Positions 5,974 to 9,557 of a stretch of DNA of 9,557 nucleotides are shown one piece after another (position 1 is the stretch's first letter; each line of letters begins with the position of its first letter). This stretch comes from Mariprofundaceae bacterium. Lineage in GTDB: Bacteria; Pseudomonadota; Zetaproteobacteria; Mariprofundales; Mariprofundaceae. Position numbers and translations under genes: made by a program. The notes below the pieces were generated by a model that made no database searches, was not told the origin of the DNA, and saw only the letters and a list, made by a program, of their open reading frames with translations. Location of the stretch: assembly GCA_030950875.1 (NCBI GenBank), contig JAUZQS010000138.1, positions 1 to 9,557 of the forward strand. Reading direction: 5' to 3'.

Positions 5974-8310
5974 ATGACTTTTATACGCCTACCGATTACC
6001 TTATTATTAAGCCTATTGCTGACTTGTTCGGCGAGTGCATGGGCGGATGAAAATGTTAAAATTCACCTTAAATGGCTGCATCAATTTCAATCTGCAGGTT
6101 ATTTGGTTGCACTCGAGCATGGGTTTTATCGGGATGAAGGTCTGAATGTCGAACTGATTGAGGGTGGCCCAGACCGCAGTCCGATGCATGCGTTGGAGAG
6201 TGGCGATGGGGAATATGTAGTCACTGATACGGGAGCCTTGCTTTATCGCGCCAGCGGTATGCCTATTGTGGTTTTGGCTAATATTTTTCAACATTCAGCG
6301 CAGGTTGTTCTATGCCGATCTGATGGCGATGTTGAAACACCTGCGGATTTGCGTGGCAAGCGGATTATGTTACAAGATGGTTTTCTGACTATTGAAGTGA
6401 TTGCAGTGTTAGAGAAGTTTGGTGTTCATTTAAGTCAGGGAGATGTGATCCGCCAGCCCATTGGATCATTGGATGCTCTTATTCTTGGAAATACAGATGC
6501 TTACGCTGGGTATAGTACCAATGAACCTTTTCTTTTAAAGCAGCAAAAGATCCCATTCAAGATGTTTTCGCCCCGTGATTATGGCATTGATTTTTATGGC
6601 GATATGTTGGTGACCAGCGAGCAGGAGGTGCGCACGCATAGCGAACGGACTGAAAAGGTGTTGCGGGCAACATTGAAAGGTTGGGCGTATGCATTAAAGC
6701 ATCCTGATGAAACGATTGAATTAATCATGGAAAAATACAATACACAGCATAAAACGCGTGCTCACCTAGTATTTGAAGCAACTGAAATTTCAAAGTTCAT
6801 GCTCTCTGATGTTATTCAAATTGGTTATATCAATCCTAAGCGTTGGCAGGATATTGCCAAAGTCTATGAAGGCTTTGGACTATTGCCGAAGAATTTTTCT
6901 TTGGAAGGTTTTTTATATCAGCCTCAAACCAGTTGGGAAGGCCTGTTGAAGGCTAATAAATGGCAGGTTATTGTTGTTTTATTATTGTTCCTGCTGGCTA
7001 TTTTGCTATTACATTGGTTTTTGCAACGCTACGCGATAATGCAAAAAACAGAGTCGTTGCTTGAAAATAATAAGCGGCTTAATGATGAAATTGGTGAGCG
7101 AAAGCGAATTGAGGATAAGTTAATACAGGCAAAACAGGACGCGGAGCAGGCATCGGAGGCAAAGAGCGAATTTTTGTCGGTTATGAGCCACGAGTTGCGA
7201 ACACCTTTGCATGGGATTATTGGTTTACTGGATATGATGCGAGATGGACTTCACCCTGAACAAAAGCAAGATTTTCATATGGCCCACCAATCCGCACGCT
7301 CATTGCAAACATTGGTGAGTGATCTTCTTGACCTGTCAAAAGTTGAAGCAGGAAAGCTTGTTTTGAACCATAAAGCATTTGATTTTAAAGCTTGTATTTG
7401 TGATGTGTTGCGAACATTTATTGTCGCGGTGAATAGAAAGGATGTTGAACTTTCTGCTGAATTTATAGCTGCGCCAAAGATGATATATGGTGATGAGGTT
7501 CGCATCAGACAGGTATTAATAAACCTTGTTGGGAATGCTGTGAAATTTACTGATATTGGGCGTGTTCATATTCGCATATCTTGTGACCAACGCGGCAGTG
7601 AGCACGTGTTGAATATCAGTGTTTCTGATACGGGCTATGGTATCTCAAGTAAAGATTTAGAAACGATTTTTGAGCCTTTTAAGCAAGTGGAATCATTGAT
7701 GCACCGTGCCCATGGCGGAACGGGGTTGGGAACGACCATCGCAAAACGCCTTGTTGAAAATTTGGGCGGCAAAATTACTGTGGAAAGTCAGTTGGGAGAA
7801 GGGAGTGTATTTTCTTTTTGGATACCGTGTGATGCCAGTGAAGATACATATTCTTGCCATGTGAATGTATGTGATATGGATCGTATGCCATTGCCTGTAC
7901 AAGAATCGCATGAAGGCCTGATGAAAAATGAAGAAGGCTGGCATATTTTGCTGGCGGAAGATGATTTGATCAGTCAGCGCGTTGCTATGAAGCGCCTTAA
8001 GAAATCGGGTTTGCAGGCAGAGCTTGCCAAAGACGGTACAGAAGCGTGGAAAATGTTTCTAAACAATGACTATGATCTTATTTTGATGGACTTGCGTATG
8101 CCAGGTATGGATGGTTTATCGCTAACACGAAAAATTCGCTCCTATGAAGCAATAACAGATCATTACACATATATTATTGGCCTGAGCGCACATGCTTTAG
8201 AAGATATGCAACAAGAGTGTCTTGATGCGGGTATGGATATGTTTTTAACCAAGCCTATTGAGCCGGAAAGTATTATTGTACACGTGCGTAAGATGCTTGA
8301 GTCATTATAA
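5974..8310 (+). CDS. Hybrid histidine kinase with NMT1/THI5-like periplasmic sensor
   Basis: Inner-membrane sensor of 778 residues. Residues 1-24 are a signal peptide ending ASAWA before DEN. Residues 25 to about 310 resemble the NMT1/THI5 substrate-binding family (KIHLKWLHQFQSAGY, EHGFYRDEGLNVELIEGG, ADLRGKR), which in transporters binds thiamine-pyrimidine precursors, sulfonates or similar small molecules. One membrane helix (about 330-351) leads to a likely coiled coil (360-398). HisKA has H406 in MSHELRTPLHG. The ATPase domain has N517/N521, DTGYG (D552) and GGTGLGTTIAKRL. The REC domain ends the protein, with acidic EDD, phospho-acceptor D706 in LMDLRMPGMDG and K of FLTKP. All catalytic residues are present. 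The ribosome site is weak (AGG at 5969-5971), and the gene follows rnr by 9 bases, so co-transcription is likely. Ligand and partner regulator are unknown. Confidence 0.93.
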   Translation: MTFIRLPITLLLSLLLTCSASAWADENVKIHLKWLHQFQSAGYLVALEHGFYRDEGLNVELIEGGPDRSPMHALESGDGEYVVTDTGALLYRASGMPIVVLANIFQHSAQVVLCRSDGDVETPADLRGKRIMLQDGFLTIEVIAVLEKFGVHLSQGDVIRQPIGSLDALILGNTDAYAGYSTNEPFLLKQQKIPFKMFSPRDYGIDFYGDMLVTSEQEVRTHSERTEKVLRATLKGWAYALKHPDETIELIMEKYNTQHKTRAHLVFEATEISKFMLSDVIQIGYINPKRWQDIAKVYEGFGLLPKNFSLEGFLYQPQTSWEGLLKANKWQVIVVLLLFLLAILLLHWFLQRYAIMQKTESLLENNKRLNDEIGERKRIEDKLIQAKQDAEQASEAKSEFLSVMSHELRTPLHGIIGLLDMMRDGLHPEQKQDFHMAHQSARSLQTLVSDLLDLSKVEAGKLVLNHKAFDFKACICDVLRTFIVAVNRKDVELSAEFIAAPKMIYGDEVRIRQVLINLVGNAVKFTDIGRVHIRISCDQRGSEHVLNISVSDTGYGISSKDLETIFEPFKQVESLMHRAHGGTGLGTTIAKRLVENLGGKITVESQLGEGSVFSFWIPCDASEDTYSCHVNVCDMDRMPLPVQESHEGLMKNEEGWHILLAEDDLISQRVAMKRLKKSGLQAELAKDGTEAWKMFLNNDYDLILMDLRMPGMDGLSLTRKIRSYEAITDHYTYIIGLSAHALEDMQQECLDAGMDMFLTKPIEPESIIVHVRKMLESL

Positions 8311-8387
8311 AACCGACGCTCTGCTCTGTATGGCACTAAAAAACACTGCGCTGGCCTATAAAGTTTTCCGCGAACTGAGTTGAAGGC

Positions 8388-8420
8388 AAAAAAAAGAGGA
8401 GCCAATCGGCTCCTCTTTTT
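8388..8420. terminator. Bidirectional rho-independent terminator
   Basis: AAAAAGAGGAGCC (8391-8403), a 4-base loop AATC and GGCTCCTCTTTTT (8408-8420) form a perfect 13-bp stem with A and T tracts on both sides. It lies between the convergent kinase and PuuD-like genes and can end transcripts from either side. The 77 bases between the kinase stop and the hairpin show nothing else recognisable. Confidence 0.95.
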
Positions 8421-8442
8421 GTCAGGCTTTATTGTTTTAAGA

Positions 8443-9027
8443 TTAAGAGAACATCCGAAAGTGAGCAGATGCAATCATTAACAACAACATTGGAATTGAA
8501 AGCAAGGTATTGATGCGTGATGCGATCAATGCTTTCTTACCCGCTGCCGCTTTTTCATCCGCAGTTGCTTCTACCATACCAATGATTTTCTTTTGGTTCG
8601 GCCAGATGATGAACATAACATTGAACCACATAATGACACCGAACAAGGCACCAATGCGAATGTCCCAACCAGCGTTTTCGCCCAATTGAACAAACAAAAT
8701 GATACCGAATAGCAATGTCAGGTTTGCGCCCATGCGGAACCAATGCAAAGCACGACGAACAATGCTGCCTTCTTTGAATAATTCTGCTTTTGAGTCTGCT
8801 GAGAAGCCGCCCATAGATGGCACTTGTACAAAGTTAAAGTAGTACAATAGGCCAATCCACAGAATACCAGACAGCACATGCAACCAACGAGAGCCATTAA
8901 AAATGCCTTCTTTTATAGTGTCTTTAGTCAACTCAAAGTCGCCCGTAACCGCAGCAATAGCTACGATAATGGCAGCCAATACAAACCCTGCAATCATCGT
9001 AAGTTTATGATCTTGTAAAATTTTCAT
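8443..9027 (-). CDS. Five-helix membrane protein, PuuD (urate hydroxylase) membrane-domain family
   Basis: Integral membrane protein of 194 residues with five hydrophobic segments (about 10-29, 46-64, 99-116, 124-142 and 172-189). The motifs RWLHVLSGILWIGLLYYFNF, RRALHWFRMGA, MWFNVMFIIWPNQKKIIG and RINTLLSIPMLLLMIASAHF match, from memory, the membrane domain of the PuuD/urate-oxidase-N family. H50, H95 and H189 sit at membrane edges and might bind heme, which is inference. Full PuuD proteins are about twice as long and end in a cytochrome c domain; this one lacks it and has no CxxCH. Urate activity should not be assumed. I chose the ATG at 9027-9025, 7 bases after GGAG (9037-9034); the in-frame ATG at 9039 lies over that ribosome site and has none of its own. 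Transcription ends at the shared terminator. Confidence 0.75.
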   Translation of the reverse strand: MKILQDHKLTMIAGFVLAAIIVAIAAVTGDFELTKDTIKEGIFNGSRWLHVLSGILWIGLLYYFNFVQVPSMGGFSADSKAELFKEGSIVRRALHWFRMGANLTLLFGIILFVQLGENAGWDIRIGALFGVIMWFNVMFIIWPNQKKIIGMVEATADEKAAAGKKALIASRINTLLSIPMLLLMIASAHFRMFS

Positions 9028-9123
9028 AATATTCTCCATTTAAAATATGCCAACATTGTAGCGTAGTTTGTAAAATTTAATACTTAATAGGTGTAGGGTT
9101 TAGTTTTTAGTAATTATTAACTA

Positions 9124-9145
9124 CTTTGATAGGGTGACATCAAAG
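9124..9145. promoter_or_regulatory. Perfect inverted repeat in the divergent PuuD-like/cytochrome intergenic region
   Basis: CTTTGAT (9124-9130) and ATCAAAG (9139-9145) are a perfect 7-bp inverted repeat with an 8-base spacer AGGGTGAC. It lies roughly midway between the two divergent starts, about 97 bp from one and 106 bp from the other. The half-site TTGAT resembles an FNR half-site, but the spacer is 8 rather than 4. It may be an operator shared by both genes. I found no convincing -35/-10 pair for either gene in 9028-9251; TACAAT on the minus strand (near 9054-9059) is the only decent -10. Confidence 0.4.
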
Positions 9146-9251
9146 CTATGACGAGTATAGCGTAGCGCTGATAAAGATTATAGGCAATCTGAACAGCTAC
9201 AGCTATTTTATGGTTGTGCTGAATAGTTACGATTATAGAAGCGAGGCATCC

Positions 9252-9536
9252 ATGGCAGAGTCTGAATTAAAGCAAAAATGGCAACTGGGAAAAAAGGATA
9301 TGGTGTTTTTTGGCATTGTAGCCGCAGTAATTTTAGTATTGGTCTTAGGGTCAAGTAAGCGTACAACCAAGGCTGTTCCCACGGACCAAATACATCAGCA
9401 GGTGAAGTCACGTGCCGAATGTATGGCATGTCACGGCGTGGATGGCGTCAATCCACGGCCGATAAGCCATACCAAAGCTGACCAATGTTTTCAGTGTCAT
9501 TTGCAACCGACAAATTGGCATAAAGCAATGCCATGA
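9252..9536 (+). CDS. Small membrane-anchored diheme cytochrome c
   Basis: A 94-residue protein with a short cytoplasmic basic start, one uncleaved hydrophobic anchor (about 17-33, MVFFGIVAAVILVLVLG) and a periplasmic tail carrying two c-type heme sites, CMACH (57-61) and CFQCH (79-83). H48, H73 and H90 are candidate distal ligands, so bis-His hemes are possible. The close spacing, and SH-TKADQCFQCH, recall small multiheme cytochromes of the NapB/NapC/NrfB kind, but I cannot name a family. Likely role: passing electrons between the quinone pool or a membrane partner and a periplasmic enzyme. The ATG at 9252 follows GAGG (9243-9246) by 5 bases; the in-frame ATG at 9210 lacks a ribosome site and would push 14 polar residues ahead of it. 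Its stop overlaps the next start, implying an operon. Confidence 0.85.
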   Translation: MAESELKQKWQLGKKDMVFFGIVAAVILVLVLGSSKRTTKAVPTDQIHQQVKSRAECMACHGVDGVNPRPISHTKADQCFQCHLQPTNWHKAMP

Positions 9537-9557
9537 GTGCAAAAGCTATGCGTAGTA
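9533..9557 (+). CDS. Start of the next gene, cut by the right edge
   Basis: ATGA at 9533-9536 overlaps the cytochrome stop codon (TGA) with a new ATG, the usual sign of translational coupling. Only MSAKAMRS is visible, so no family can be given. It probably encodes a partner of the diheme cytochrome. Confidence 0.6.

Noticed and set aside
5974..8310. A thiamine-precursor transporter component
   Set aside because: The NMT1-like domain is fused through a membrane helix to a full kinase and receiver, and no permease or ATPase gene is nearby, so a sensor is the better reading.
9124..9145. A canonical FNR box
   Set aside because: The half-sites TTGAT and ATCAA are present but are separated by 8 bases, whereas the FNR/Anr site requires 4, so the name is not justified.

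Overview
The window looks like ordinary chromosome from a moderately AT-leaning Gram-negative bacterium, probably a proteobacterium. The signs are a Rho core close to the E. coli protein, a tRNA-Leu with encoded CCA, RNase R, a periplasmic-sensor hybrid kinase and membrane-bound c-type cytochrome genes. An iron- or sulfur-oxidising marine lineage such as the Zetaproteobacteria would fit, but that is a low-confidence inference. There is no sign of insertion sequences, phage, CRISPR or recent transfer.

Layout. Bases 1-1709 (minus) carry transcription terminator Rho, cut by the left edge about 14 residues before its expected C-terminus. It has an unusual N-terminal extension of about 160 residues with two AT-hook-like motifs and an Asn/Arg-rich stretch. 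A divergent intergenic region (1710-1987) holds a good rho promoter, a long pyrimidine-rich rho leader, a pair of imperfect 16-bp direct repeats and a TATAAT box for the plus-strand gene. That gene (1988-3514) is the bifunctional NAD(P)H-hydrate repair enzyme NnrE/NnrD. A convergent tRNA-Leu(CAG) follows at 3604-3690 (minus), with a long hairpin between the two genes that may be its terminator. RNase R (3757-5964, GTG start) is followed 9 bases later by a hybrid histidine kinase with an NMT1/THI5-like periplasmic domain (5974-8310). A strong bidirectional terminator (8388-8420) separates it from a convergent five-helix membrane protein related to the membrane domain of urate hydroxylase PuuD (8443-9027, minus). 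Divergent from that is a small membrane-anchored diheme cytochrome c (9252-9536), whose stop overlaps the ATG of a further gene cut by the right edge.

Function. Rho (RNA release), tRNA-Leu and RNase R (structured RNA decay) are RNA-related, and NnrE/D is metabolite repair. Both Rho and RNase R have extra basic, probably disordered N-termini containing 9-bp in-frame tandem repeats. The right end is membrane redox biology: a stand-alone PuuD-like membrane domain beside a separate cytochrome c gene, although PuuD proteins normally carry both modules in one chain. The kinase probably senses a small organic ligand with its substrate-binding-protein-like domain; no target gene can be assigned. I did not find a clearly new system. 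The best leads are the Rho extension, the rnr-kinase coupling, and the split PuuD/cytochrome arrangement.
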